Shown: one piece after another, positions 36,023 to 44,674 of the stretch | How the letters are laid out: every line of letters begins with the position of its first letter | Numbering within the stretch: position 1 is the first letter of the stretch | Origin: Gammaproteobacteria bacterium | GTDB lineage: Bacteria > Pseudomonadota > Gammaproteobacteria > Steroidobacterales > Rariloculaceae | NCBI GenBank assembly: GCA_022826245.1 | Contig: JAJDVG010000055.1 | Coordinates: 16,882 to 80,881 of the forward strand | Direction: 5' to 3' | DNA length: 64,000 nucleotides | Translations under genes and position numbers: made by a program | Notes under the pieces: generated by a model | What the model was told of the DNA's origin: nothing | Databases searched by the model: none | Seen by the model: only the letters and a program-made list of their open reading frames with translations

Positions 36023-37470
36023 CTGAACCAGGCTCCGAACATCCGGCGCGCCGCCGGCGTCAGTCGCTTGCGGTTGAATTCGTCGGCCATGCGGCGCAGG
36101 TACTCCGACCGCGTCGGATAAGGCAGGACGGTCCTCGCGAGACGGCCGAGCCCGAGACCGTTCGTCATCGCGATGCACAGCGGCGCGAGCTGCTCGCCCG
36201 CATCGCGTCCGACGATCGTCGCTCCGAGGATACTGCCGTCGCGGGGCGCGGCCAGCACCTCCGCGAACCCGTGCTCGTCGCCCTGGGTCCTGCCGCGGTC
36301 GAGATCGCCGAAGGCCACTCGATACGTGTCGAATGCGATGCCGTCCCGCTCGAGTTCGGCCTGCGATCGGCCGACCTGAGCGACCTCGGGATCCGTATAG
36401 GTGCAATGCGGGACGACGAGTTTGCGCGTCGTCGCCGTCGGCAGGAAGAGCGCATTCTGAACGACGATGCGTGCATGGGCGTCGGCGTTGTGAGTGAACT
36501 GGAGCCGTGCGCAGACGTCGCCTGCCGCAAGGATTCGCCGGTTCGTCGTGCGCAGGTAATCGTCGACGACGATGAGCCCGCCCGCGCCGGTCTCGACACC
36601 GGCCGCCTCGAGCTCGAGTCCGTCGCTGTTGGCTCGCCTGCCGGCGGCAACGAGCACCTCGTCCGCAACGTACTCAGAGCCGTTCGCGGTCACGACGACA
36701 TCGTCACCGCGCCGCTTGACGCCCGACACGGACGCGTTCAGGTGCAGATGGACACCGCTGTGTCGAAGCGCTTGCGTGACAACCACACCCGCCTCGGGTG
36801 TCTCAAGGGCCAGCACGCGCTCGGCCAATTCGAACAGATGAACTTCGACGTTCATGCGCGAGAAGGCCTGCGCGAGCTCGCTGCCGATCGGTCCGCCGCC
36901 GATGATCGCGAGCCGTCCGGGCCTCTTGCGCAGATCGAATACCGTCTCGTTGGTCAGTGGCCGGGCTTCGGCAAGACCCGGGATCGGCGGCAGCGCGGCG
37001 CGCGCACCCGTGGCGATGACGATGCGCCGGGCGGACAGACTGATGCCCCCGACCTCAACCGTATTGCCGGCCGTGAAACGCGCTTCGCCGAGGTACACGT
37101 CGACGCCCGCGTCGGTATAGCGTTCCACGGAATCGTGTTCGGCGATCGCCGCGCGCACCTGGCGCAGCCACTCGAACGCTTCGTCGAAGCATTCGGTATG
37201 GGCTCGCCCGGCCGTGAACTCGAGCAACGCCTTCGACGGCACGCAACCGACGTTGAGGCAATCGCCGCCCATCGCCGTGCGCTCGATCAGCGCGACACGC
37301 GCGCCGAGTCCCGCCGCGGCGATTGCGGTGACGAGGCCGGCCGGACCTGCGCCGATGACGATGAGGTGATATCGACCGGCCGGTCGCGGGTTGCTGTAGT
37401 CGGCCGGGAATACGAGGCGGCGCCAGCGTTGGTCGTGCTCCGCTCCGGGATATGCGCCTGCCGCTGTCAC
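36004..37470 (-). CDS. MerA-like FAD-dependent pyridine nucleotide-disulfide oxidoreductase
   Basis: A 488-residue flavoprotein: YHLIVIGAGPAGL binds FAD, GGDCLNVGCVPSK carries the redox pair (Cys71, Cys76), IIGGGPIGSELAQAF binds NAD(P)H and ILAAGDVC is the second FAD motif. Near the C terminus the HPT of glutathione reductase reads YPTRSE, as in mercuric-reductase-like relatives. There is no metal-binding N-terminal domain or C-terminal Cys pair, so mercury is unlikely to be the substrate. The GTG at 37470 lies 7 bases after the upstream TVP38 stop codon and is preferred over the start at 37521. Confidence 0.85.
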   Translation of the reverse strand: MTAAGAYPGAEHDQRWRRLVFPADYSNPRPAGRYHLIVIGAGPAGLVTAIAAAGLGARVALIERTAMGGDCLNVGCVPSKALLEFTAGRAHTECFDEAFEWLRQVRAAIAEHDSVERYTDAGVDVYLGEARFTAGNTVEVGGISLSARRIVIATGARAALPPIPGLAEARPLTNETVFDLRKRPGRLAIIGGGPIGSELAQAFSRMNVEVHLFELAERVLALETPEAGVVVTQALRHSGVHLHLNASVSGVKRRGDDVVVTANGSEYVADEVLVAAGRRANSDGLELEAAGVETGAGGLIVVDDYLRTTNRRILAAGDVCARLQFTHNADAHARIVVQNALFLPTATTRKLVVPHCTYTDPEVAQVGRSQAELERDGIAFDTYRVAFGDLDRGRTQGDEHGFAEVLAAPRDGSILGATIVGRDAGEQLAPLCIAMTNGLGLGRLARTVLPYPTRSEYLRRMADEFNRKRLTPAARRMFGAWFRWNTRS

Positions 37471-37477
37471 TCCACGA

Positions 37478-38191
37478 TCACCCACCCCCGGAATCCCCCG
37501 CTTCGCGCCGTAGCTGCGCACCGAGCGTGCGCGTCGCCTTGCGCGTGATCACCGCGACCAGCAGCAATGTGGCCACGAGACCCGCGGCCAATAACGCCAC
37601 GCTCAACCATCCTCCGTCGAATTCGCCGCCGCTGAGTGCCGCGAGATCCTGCGCGACCGTCCCGAAATACACGTACAACACCGTGCCGGGCAGCATGCCG
37701 ATCCACGAGGCGAAAAAGTAATCCCTGAAGCGCACGCCCGTGACCCCGAGACCATAGTTGAGCAGGTTGAACGGAAACAGCGGTGACAGGCGCGCCAGAA
37801 ACACGACCGTGAACCCTTCGGATCGCGCCGCGCTGTCGAGCGCGGCGAATCGCGGCAGGCGCTCGACGCGCCGCTCGACCCAGTCGCGGGCGAAGAAGCG
37901 GCCGATCAGGAAGGCGCTCGATGCGCCGAGCACGCTGCCCGCGGACACGAGCGCTACACCGAGCGGCAGTCCGAACACGAAACCCGCGACCAGGGTGATC
38001 ACCGAACCCGGGATCAGCAACACCGTCGCGACGACGTAGACGCCGACATAGACCGCCCAGGAGAGCCCGCGATGCGCATCGATCCACGCGACTCCCGACT
38101 CGAGCCAGTCGTAGACCGGCAGCAGGAAGGCCGCGGCGCCGAGACCGGCAAGCAGCGCGATGAGAAAGAGCGGCTTGTACGAGCTGTTCAT
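37478..38191 (-). CDS. TVP38/TMEM64-family (DedA-like) membrane protein, copy 1
   Basis: A 237-residue inner-membrane protein with about six hydrophobic segments. The family core is clear: IPGSVITLVAGFVFG, SAGSVLGASSAFLIGRFFARD and LSPLFPFNLLNYGLGVT. VTT-domain proteins are implicated in lipid scrambling or transport. It is closely related to the protein encoded just upstream at 38217-39014, a tandem duplication, and precedes the flavoprotein gene by 7 bp. Such TVP38-flavoprotein pairs or fusions occur in other bacteria. Confidence 0.88.
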   Translation of the reverse strand: MNSSYKPLFLIALLAGLGAAAFLLPVYDWLESGVAWIDAHRGLSWAVYVGVYVVATVLLIPGSVITLVAGFVFGLPLGVALVSAGSVLGASSAFLIGRFFARDWVERRVERLPRFAALDSAARSEGFTVVFLARLSPLFPFNLLNYGLGVTGVRFRDYFFASWIGMLPGTVLYVYFGTVAQDLAALSGGEFDGGWLSVALLAAGLVATLLLVAVITRKATRTLGAQLRREAGDSGGG

Positions 38192-38216
38192 GCCCCGCAC
38201 CCGGGCGGCCTGCGAT

Positions 38217-39014
38217 TCAGGGGACCTGGCCACGATCGACCTTATCCGCCGCTTCGGCCGCGCCGGCGCCTGCGGCTCCAATGCCGTTTTCGGACTCGCG
38301 CTCCAGATGCGCGCCGAGCACGCGGCTCGCCTTGCGGGTGATCACCACGACCAGGAGCGCGGTTGCGATCAGGCCTCCGACCGCGAGCACGAGCCCGAAC
38401 GGGCCGCGATCGAAATCGCCCTCGGTCAGCGCCAGCAGATCCTGGGCGAGGCTGCCGAAGTAGACGTAGAGCACCAGCGGAGGCAACAGACCGATCCAGG
38501 TCGCGAGAATGTAATCCCTGAAGCGCACGGCCGTCACTCCGAAGGCGTAGTTGAGCAGGAAGAACGGAAAGAACGGCGACAGGCGCGACAACAACACGAT
38601 CGTGAACCCGTCGCTGCGCACGGCGCTGTCGAGCGCGGCGAAACGCGGCAGGCGCTCGGTGCACCGCTTGACCCAGTCGCGGGCGAAGAAGCGGCCGACC
38701 AGGAAAGCGCCGGCCGCGCCGAGCACGCTGCCCGCCGACGCGGGCACGACCCCGAGCGGAAAGCCGAACATGAAGCCGCCCACGAGCGTCGGAAACGTCG
38801 CCGGGATCAGCAGCACGTTGCCCACGGCGTATGCCGCGATATAGACGGCCCACGCCAACGTTCGATGGGCTTCGATCCAGGCGATACCCGACTCGAGCCA
38901 CTCGCGGATCGGCAGCCCTGCAGTCCCGCTCGCGACGATGACGACCGCGGTACCGAGTATCGCGAGCAGCGAAACGAATACCAACGGCTTGTAAGAGTTC
39001 GTCACGCTCGCCAT
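38217..39014 (-). CDS. TVP38/TMEM64-family (DedA-like) membrane protein, copy 2
   Basis: A 265-residue paralogue of the 37478-38191 protein, sharing RFFARDWV, ERLPRFAALDSA and the LSP-FPF-LLNYxxGVT core. It has an extra Ala/Gly-rich C-terminal tail (GAAGAGAAEAADK). The ATG at 39014 overlaps the end of the TIGR04282-like gene by 13 bp, so translation is coupled. Probably the second component of a duplicated membrane pair in the same operon; substrate unknown. Confidence 0.88.
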   Translation of the reverse strand: MASVTNSYKPLVFVSLLAILGTAVVIVASGTAGLPIREWLESGIAWIEAHRTLAWAVYIAAYAVGNVLLIPATFPTLVGGFMFGFPLGVVPASAGSVLGAAGAFLVGRFFARDWVKRCTERLPRFAALDSAVRSDGFTIVLLSRLSPFFPFFLLNYAFGVTAVRFRDYILATWIGLLPPLVLYVYFGSLAQDLLALTEGDFDRGPFGLVLAVGGLIATALLVVVITRKASRVLGAHLERESENGIGAAGAGAAEAADKVDRGQVP

Positions 39015-39700
39015 TCCGACCGGTGACCGTCGTTCGCGAGCCAGGCGCCGAACGCCCTGCGCGCGGGACGCGGGTCGTCGGAGACATGCCGCCTGAACGC
39101 GTCGAGGTCCTCGAGCGTGTCGATATCGGCGAGCGGCGCGAGACGCTCCGTACGCCAGCCCAGCACAGCGCAGCGGCGCTCGAGCTCGGCCATGAGCTTC
39201 GCGCTGCTCCACGCGAGATCGCCGAGATCGGGCCACTCCCGGCGCGTACCCATGAGCACGACACCGCCATCGTGTGCGGGTCCAAGTACCGCATCGTGGC
39301 CGTCGAGCGCCGCCGCGGCCTGTTCAAGATAGCGTCCGTCGAGTTCCGGGCAGTCGATGCCGATGAAAATCCGGCGCTCGTATCCGTTCATGCGCAGCGT
39401 ACGGTCGACGTGATTGATCCGCTCCCCAAGGTTTTGACCGCGTTGCAGCACGACAGGCTCGGTGTTACCGATCCGCGCCGCCAGCCATTCGGCGTCGTCC
39501 TCGGCGACCGGTGCATAGCACACGGGGCCGGGCCATGCCGCCATGTCCTCGAGTGCGCAGCCGCATAGATACTCCGCAGCGATCGAGGCGAGCGGTCCGA
39601 TCGACGCGGCCAGGCGCCGCTTGGACCGCACGGGAGACTTGAACATCAATACGAGACAGCTCCCGGCCGTGCGCTCGGCGTTCAGATTGTCCGTGACCAT
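39002..39700 (-). CDS. TIGR04282-like glycosyltransferase (arsenosugar / rSAM-associated transferase 1)
   Basis: A 232-residue protein of the nucleotidyltransferase-like GT-A fold: LVLMFKSPVRSKRRLA at the N terminus, LGERINHVDRTL, FIGIDCPELDGRYLE, DAVLGPAHDGGVVLMG and LADIDTLEDLDAF. These are the marks of the family first called rSAM/selenodomain-associated transferase 1. It is the first gene of the minus-strand operon that ends with the radical SAM gene. ATGs at 39727 and 39700 are both possible; neither has a clear ribosome-binding site. Divergent from the ferredoxin gene. Confidence 0.83.
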   Translation of the reverse strand: MVTDNLNAERTAGSCLVLMFKSPVRSKRRLAASIGPLASIAAEYLCGCALEDMAAWPGPVCYAPVAEDDAEWLAARIGNTEPVVLQRGQNLGERINHVDRTLRMNGYERRIFIGIDCPELDGRYLEQAAAALDGHDAVLGPAHDGGVVLMGTRREWPDLGDLAWSSAKLMAELERRCAVLGWRTERLAPLADIDTLEDLDAFRRHVSDDPRPARRAFGAWLANDGHRSEWRA

Positions 39701-39919
39701 ATGCGCATCGCCGTGCCTGTTCGGCATCTTTCGCACCGGATTCGCTGGATTATGCCTGATCGGACGAAGCGGACAGCGGCGGCAAAACGCCGCGAGGAAC
39801 GCGAGAGTCCGTATCTGCCGCGTTACGCCAAGCCCTGCGACTCAAGCCGCCGCCGCAACGAGCACGCATTTGCTATAGTCGCCCGCTCGCCGCACGTACG
39901 CGTCGGTTGTCGCAGGATC

Positions 39920-40237
39920 ATGGTCAGATTGTTGGTAACGAATCGCGTTGGGGTCACCATCGAGGTCGCCGCGCAGCCCGGCATCTCCATGATGGAGAAC
40001 ATCCGCGAACTCGATGACAGCGTCGATGCGATCTGCGGCGGCCTGTGCTCTTGCGCAACCTGCCACGTCTACATCGAGCCGTCATGGTGGGACCGGCTGT
40101 CCGAACGCGGCTATGAGGAACTGATGATGCTCCGGGATCTCGAATCGTTCGACCCGGAGCGATCCCGCCTGAGTTGCCAGATCGAAGTGACCGACGCGCA
40201 CGACGGCATCGCCCTGACCGTAGGACCGGAAGAGTAA
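39920..40237 (+). CDS. Adrenodoxin-type 2Fe-2S ferredoxin
   Basis: A 105-residue ferredoxin. Cluster ligands are Cys39, Cys45, Cys48 (in CGGLCSCATCHVYIE) and Cys86 (RLSCQI); Cys43 is extra. This vertebrate-/putidaredoxin-type ferredoxin donates electrons to cytochromes P450 or Fe-S assembly enzymes. No P450 or partner reductase is adjacent. The ATG at 39920 has AGGA just upstream and fits the usual N-terminal strand; the frame runs further upstream without conserved content. Confidence 0.92.
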   Translation: MVRLLVTNRVGVTIEVAAQPGISMMENIRELDDSVDAICGGLCSCATCHVYIEPSWWDRLSERGYEELMMLRDLESFDPERSRLSCQIEVTDAHDGIALTVGPEE

Positions 40238-40265
40238 GTCGGGCACGCGCGCGGCGCCCGACTTT
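40238..40265 (+). terminator. Probable intrinsic terminator after the ferredoxin gene
   Basis: GTCGGGC directly after the stop codon pairs with GCCCGAC at 40256-40262, leaving an 11-nt GC-rich loop, followed by TTT. The stem is good but the T run is short. Confidence 0.5.
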
Positions 40266-40337
40266 CCGATAAGCTATCGATTCGAATACGTCTCCGGCAG
40301 AGCCCGAGCCCACGCTCCCGGAATTGCGAGACCAGCC

Positions 40338-40862
40338 ATGCCAAATCTGCTCCGCCGTTTCATCGCACTGTCGCTGATCGCAGGGCTTCTTGCCGCCTGC
40401 GGAGATTCGCCGGCCACCGTCGACGCGCCGGGCGCAGACCGCTCCGAGATTCGGACCATCGACTCCGACGGTTTCTCCACGATGCTCGAGTCGGCCCGCG
40501 GCAACGTCGTGCTGCTCAATCTCTGGGCGACGTGGTGCGCACCGTGCCTGACGGAGATTCCCGATCTCGTCGCGCTCGAGCGGGACCTTGCCGAGCGTGG
40601 CCTCAGTGTGATCGGTATCTCGCTCGACGACGCCGACGACGGCGAGCTGGTCCAGTCTTTCCGCGACGAGTATTTCCCGGAGTTCTTCACCTACCACGTC
40701 CGCGACGACGACTGGTATGCGCTGCTCGACGGCTTCGCCCCCAACTGGCCGAGCGTCCTGCCCACGGTCTTCGTGATCGACCGCAACGGCGAACTGGTCG
40801 AGACGCTGGTGGGAGGCAAGGACTACGAGGCCTTCGCAGCGATCGTCGAACCGCGGCTGTAG
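40338..40862 (+). CDS. TlpA-like thioredoxin-fold lipoprotein
   Basis: A 174-residue protein with a lipoprotein signal (FIALSLIAGLLAAC, lipid Cys21) and a TlpA/ResA thioredoxin domain. LNLWATWCAPC carries the active pair Cys67/Cys70, and the cis-Pro loop is LPTVFVID. It probably reduces disulfides in the periplasm, for example in cytochrome c maturation. The gene stands alone between terminator-like sequence and the nitrogen-regulated block. Confidence 0.9.
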   Translation: MPNLLRRFIALSLIAGLLAACGDSPATVDAPGADRSEIRTIDSDGFSTMLESARGNVVLLNLWATWCAPCLTEIPDLVALERDLAERGLSVIGISLDDADDGELVQSFRDEYFPEFFTYHVRDDDWYALLDGFAPNWPSVLPTVFVIDRNGELVETLVGGKDYEAFAAIVEPRL

Positions 40863-41033
40863 CCTGCGACGACACGGGCTTTGACGACGATCCGCCGTAG
40901 ATGCCCGCAGAAGTAGTCGTGCGGCCTGCGGCGTGAACCCGCCGCGCCGAAAACGACTGATCGGCCATGACGCGCGATTCCGCCACCGGCTACCGTCGCG
41001 CCACCTGACGTTTCACCGCAACGCCTGATTTTG

Positions 41034-41048
41034 GTGCGCCGAACGCAC
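41034..41048. promoter_or_regulatory. Small inverted repeat upstream of the sigma-54 promoter
   Basis: The 328-bp gap 40863-41190 holds no gene. GTGCG-N5-CGCAC lies about 85 bp upstream of the -24 element of the sigma-54 promoter, a distance suited to an activator such as NtrC. It does not match the NtrC consensus well, so the assignment is weak. Apart from this and the promoter I see nothing in the gap. Confidence 0.25.
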
Positions 41049-41124
41049 TGCATGGGGGCGGTCGAGATCGCCCCCCTACCCTGCCATTCGCCTATCTCGT
41101 TGTAAAAAAACAGGAACCTTGACT

Positions 41125-41141
41125 TGGCACGAATACTGCAT
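41125..41141 (+). promoter_or_regulatory. Sigma-54 promoter of the porin-glnK-amtB block
   Basis: TGGCACGAATACTGCAT matches the sigma-54 consensus TGGCACG-N4-TTGCAT at all fixed positions but one (C for the first T of TTGC). The invariant GG (41126-41127) and GC (41138-41139) are spaced as required for -24/-12. Transcription should start near 41151, about 40 bases before the porin ATG. glnK-amtB operons are classical NtrC/sigma-54 targets, which supports the call. Confidence 0.8.
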
Positions 41142-41190
41142 TCAGGCAGTCGTTCGATCCGACACGTGCTGCATCAGGAGGAAGCGTGCC

Positions 41191-42197
<1,007 letters not shown>

Positions 42198-42217
42198 CTG
42201 ACTGGAGGACAATCAAG

Positions 42218-43525
42218 ATGAAGTTCAATATCAGCAAAAAAGGATTCGCGCTCGGCGCCGGGTCGCTGCTCGCAACCGTTGCGCCGGGACTCGCCCTGGC
42301 GCAGGACGAACTCAATTCGGGCGACACCGCCTGGATGCTCACGGCCACGGCGCTCGTACTGTTCATGACGATCCCGGGTCTGTCGCTTTTCTACGCGGGC
42401 ATGGTGCGCGCGAAGAATGCGCTTTCGGTCATGATGCAGTGTTTCGCCATCACCTGCCTGATGACCGTGCTCTGGGCGCTCTACGTCTATAGCCTCGCGT
42501 TCGGAAACGACATCGGCGGCGTGATCGGCGACCTCAGCAAGGTATTCATGTCGGGCGTGGGAGTCGATGTCGTCAGCGGCACGATCCCGGAGACCGTCTT
42601 CTCGATCTTCCAGCTCACGTTCGCGGTCATCACGCCGGCGCTAATCGTCGGCGCATTCGCCGAACGCATGAAGTTCTCGGCGATGCTCTGGTTCATGACG
42701 CTTTGGGTCACGATCGTCTACGCGCCCATCGCGCACTGGGTCTGGGGCGGCGGCTGGCTCGGCGGTCTCGGCGTACTCGACTTCGCCGGCGGCACGGTCG
42801 TTCATATCAATGCCGGCGTTGCGGGCCTCGTCGCCGCAATCGTCCTCGGCAAGCGCCGCGGCTATCCGCGCACGGCGATGAAGCCGAGCAACCTCGTACT
42901 CACGATGGTCGGCGCGGGCATGCTCTGGGTGGGCTGGTTCGGATTCAATGCCGGCAGCGAACTCGCGGCCGACGGCGTGGCCGGCATGGCCATGGCCGTC
43001 ACCCAGATCGCAACCGCCGCGGCGGCGCTGACCTGGATGTTCCTCGAGTGGTTCAACCACGGCAAGCCGAGTGCCCTCGGCCTGGTGTCGGGCGCGGTCG
43101 CGGGCCTCGTCGCGATCACGCCGGCTTCCGGCTTCGTCGGTCCCATGGGCGCGCTCGTCATCGGCGCTGCGTCCGGGCTGCTGTGCTATCTCGCGGTCGT
43201 CAAGGTCAAGCATGCGCTCGGCTACGATGACTCTCTCGACGCCTTTGGCGTACACGGCATCGGCGGCATCGTCGGCGCGATCCTGACGGGTGTGTTCGTC
43301 GACGCCGGCCTCGGCGGCGCCGGTCTCGCCGAAGGCGCGACGATCGTTAGTCAGGTCGGTCTGCAGATTGTCGGCGTCGTGGCGACGATCATCTACTGCG
43401 GTGTCGTCAGCTTCATCCTCCTCAAGATCGTCGACGCGGTGATCGGACTTCGCGTCAGCGAGGAAGAAGAGGAAGAAGGCCTCGACCTCGTGCTGCACGA
43501 CGAGCAGGGTTATAACCTCACTTGA
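42218..43525 (+). CDS. amtB: Ammonium transporter
   Basis: A 435-residue inner-membrane channel of the Amt/Rh family with an export-type N-terminal segment (LLATVAPGLALAQ) and about 11 membrane helices. IPGLSLFYAGMVRAKNALS, YAPIAHWVWGGGWL and DAFGVHGIGGIVGA are signatures; the two His residues in the last two stretches are the pore pair. TGGAGGACA precedes the ATG at 42218. The C-terminal tail is acidic (EEEEEEG region) and would meet GlnK. Confidence 0.96.
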   Translation: MKFNISKKGFALGAGSLLATVAPGLALAQDELNSGDTAWMLTATALVLFMTIPGLSLFYAGMVRAKNALSVMMQCFAITCLMTVLWALYVYSLAFGNDIGGVIGDLSKVFMSGVGVDVVSGTIPETVFSIFQLTFAVITPALIVGAFAERMKFSAMLWFMTLWVTIVYAPIAHWVWGGGWLGGLGVLDFAGGTVVHINAGVAGLVAAIVLGKRRGYPRTAMKPSNLVLTMVGAGMLWVGWFGFNAGSELAADGVAGMAMAVTQIATAAAALTWMFLEWFNHGKPSALGLVSGAVAGLVAITPASGFVGPMGALVIGAASGLLCYLAVVKVKHALGYDDSLDAFGVHGIGGIVGAILTGVFVDAGLGGAGLAEGATIVSQVGLQIVGVVATIIYCGVVSFILLKIVDAVIGLRVSEEEEEEGLDLVLHDEQGYNLT

Positions 43526-43558
43526 TGGGGCCTCACCTGATGGGCCTGGCCTGATTGG
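43516..43558. repeat. Three imperfect 14-15-bp tandem copies over the amtB stop codon
   Basis: CCTCACTTGATGGGG, CCTCACCTGATGGG and CCTGGCCTGATTGG follow one another; the first copy contains the amtB TGA. Probably a local duplication without function. Confidence 0.5.
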
Positions 43559-43570
43559 TTTGTGCGCTCC

Positions 43571-43650
43571 GGCCGGCGAGCCGTCCCCGACGGCCGCCGG
43601 CCTACTCCCTCGCACTCCTCCTGGCGCCACTTCGGTGGCGCCCTTTTTTT
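43571..43650 (+). terminator. Two stacked hairpins, the second a canonical intrinsic terminator after amtB
   Basis: The first hairpin pairs GGCCGGCG..CCGTC with GACGG.CGCCGGCC (43571-43602). The second is GGCGCCAC-TTCG-GTGGCGCC (43623-43642), a perfect 8-bp stem with a TTCG tetraloop, followed by C and seven T (43644-43650). This should end the porin-glnK-amtB transcript efficiently. Together with repeat B1 it fills the 321-bp gap 43526-43846, which has no gene. Confidence 0.88.
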
Positions 43651-43676
43651 GGTGCACGGCCGACTTTTTCGTGGCC

Positions 43677-43820
43677 GGGGCGCATTCGCATACCACCTGT
43701 TCGAGCTCAATCTCGCCGCGCCGTCCTGGCGCGGCTCGAATCGGCGGCGCGTCGCTCTGCGCCATCCATGGCCCGCTCCGCGCCGACGACGCTCGAACAG
43801 GTGGTATGCGAACGCGCCCC
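43677..43820. repeat. Element B1: 30-bp-arm foldback with conserved GC-rich core
   Basis: The left arm 43677-43706 (beginning GGGGCGCATTCGC) and right arm 43791-43820 are reverse complements at 29 of 30 positions. The 84-nt loop begins TCAATCTCGCCGCGCC and contains a perfect inner hairpin GCCGCGCC-GTCCT-GGCGCGGC (43715-43735). The core is repeated at 63943-64000, where the flanking arm differs. It lies between convergent genes, beyond a strong terminator, so termination alone does not explain it. Confidence 0.8.
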
Positions 43821-43846
43821 TACGCTCATCGTGCTCCGGTTACAGG

Positions 43847-44608
43847 TCAGAGCCGCTGGCCGCCGTCGATCTCGATGACCCGGCCGTTGACGTAGTCGTT
43901 CTCGATGATGTACGCGGCGGCGTGGGCTATTTCCTCGGGCCGGCCGATCCGGCCGACCGGGATCGACGCAGCCATTTTCTCGAGGATTTCGGGCTTCATC
44001 GCCTCGAGGATTTCCGTCTTGATGAACCCCGGTGCGATCGCGTTGGCGCGGATTCCATGGCGCGCGAGTTCCTTCGCCCAGACGACGGTCAGCGCGGCGA
44101 CCCCGGCCTTGGCGGCGGAGTAATTGCTTTGCCCGAAGTTTCCATGCCGCGAGATGCTCGAAATGTTGATGATGCACCCGCGGTTGCCGAGGCGGATCAT
44201 CTGCGCGGCGGCTTCGCGTCCACAGAGGAACACGCCGGTCAGGTTCACGTCGATCACGGCCTGCCAGTCGCCGAGCGAGAGCTTGTCGACGACCTCGCCG
44301 TCACGCGCCTTGACGAGCAGCGCGTCGCGCAGGATGCCCGCGTTGGCGATCGAGACGTCGAGGCTGCCGAAATCCCGCACGGTACGTTCGTAGACTCCCG
44401 CGACCTCGTCTTCGCTCGCGACATTTGCCGCATAGCTGCGCGCCTCGATACCCGACGGCGCGCACCGCGACCGCGTTTCCTCGAGTTTGTCCGCGTCGAC
44501 ATCGACGAGCGCGATGTTGGCGCCCTTCTCCGCGAGACCGACGGCCATCGCCGCGCCGAGACCCCGGCCGGCGCCCGTGATCAGTACGGTCTTTCCGCTC
44601 AATTCCAT
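43847..44608 (-). CDS. SDR-family oxidoreductase (FabG-like)
   Basis: A 253-residue classical short-chain dehydrogenase. [12 protein letters not shown] binds NAD(P), IANAG is the structural motif, and Ser151, Tyr163 and Lys167 (NYSAAKAG) are catalytic. GFIKTEI and the C-terminal IEIDGGQRL resemble 3-oxoacyl-ACP reductase FabG-like proteins. No fatty-acid genes adjoin it, so another beta-hydroxy/keto substrate is equally possible. It is 66 bp downstream of the ABC ATPase gene on the same strand. Confidence 0.9.
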   Translation of the reverse strand: MELSGKTVLITGAGRGLGAAMAVGLAEKGANIALVDVDADKLEETRSRCAPSGIEARSYAANVASEDEVAGVYERTVRDFGSLDVSIANAGILRDALLVKARDGEVVDKLSLGDWQAVIDVNLTGVFLCGREAAAQMIRLGNRGCIINISSISRHGNFGQSNYSAAKAGVAALTVVWAKELARHGIRANAIAPGFIKTEILEAMKPEILEKMAASIPVGRIGRPEEIAHAAAYIIENDYVNGRVIEIDGGQRL

Positions 44609-44674
44609 CGATCGATACTCCGGTGTGCTGCTTGCTGACTAACGTCGATTCCCCGTTGCCCGTCAAGGCGGCTC

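Noticed and set aside
36004-37470. Calling the flavoprotein mercuric reductase (MerA)
   Set aside because: It has the redox Cys pair but no N-terminal metal-binding domain, no C-terminal Cys pair and no mer genes nearby.
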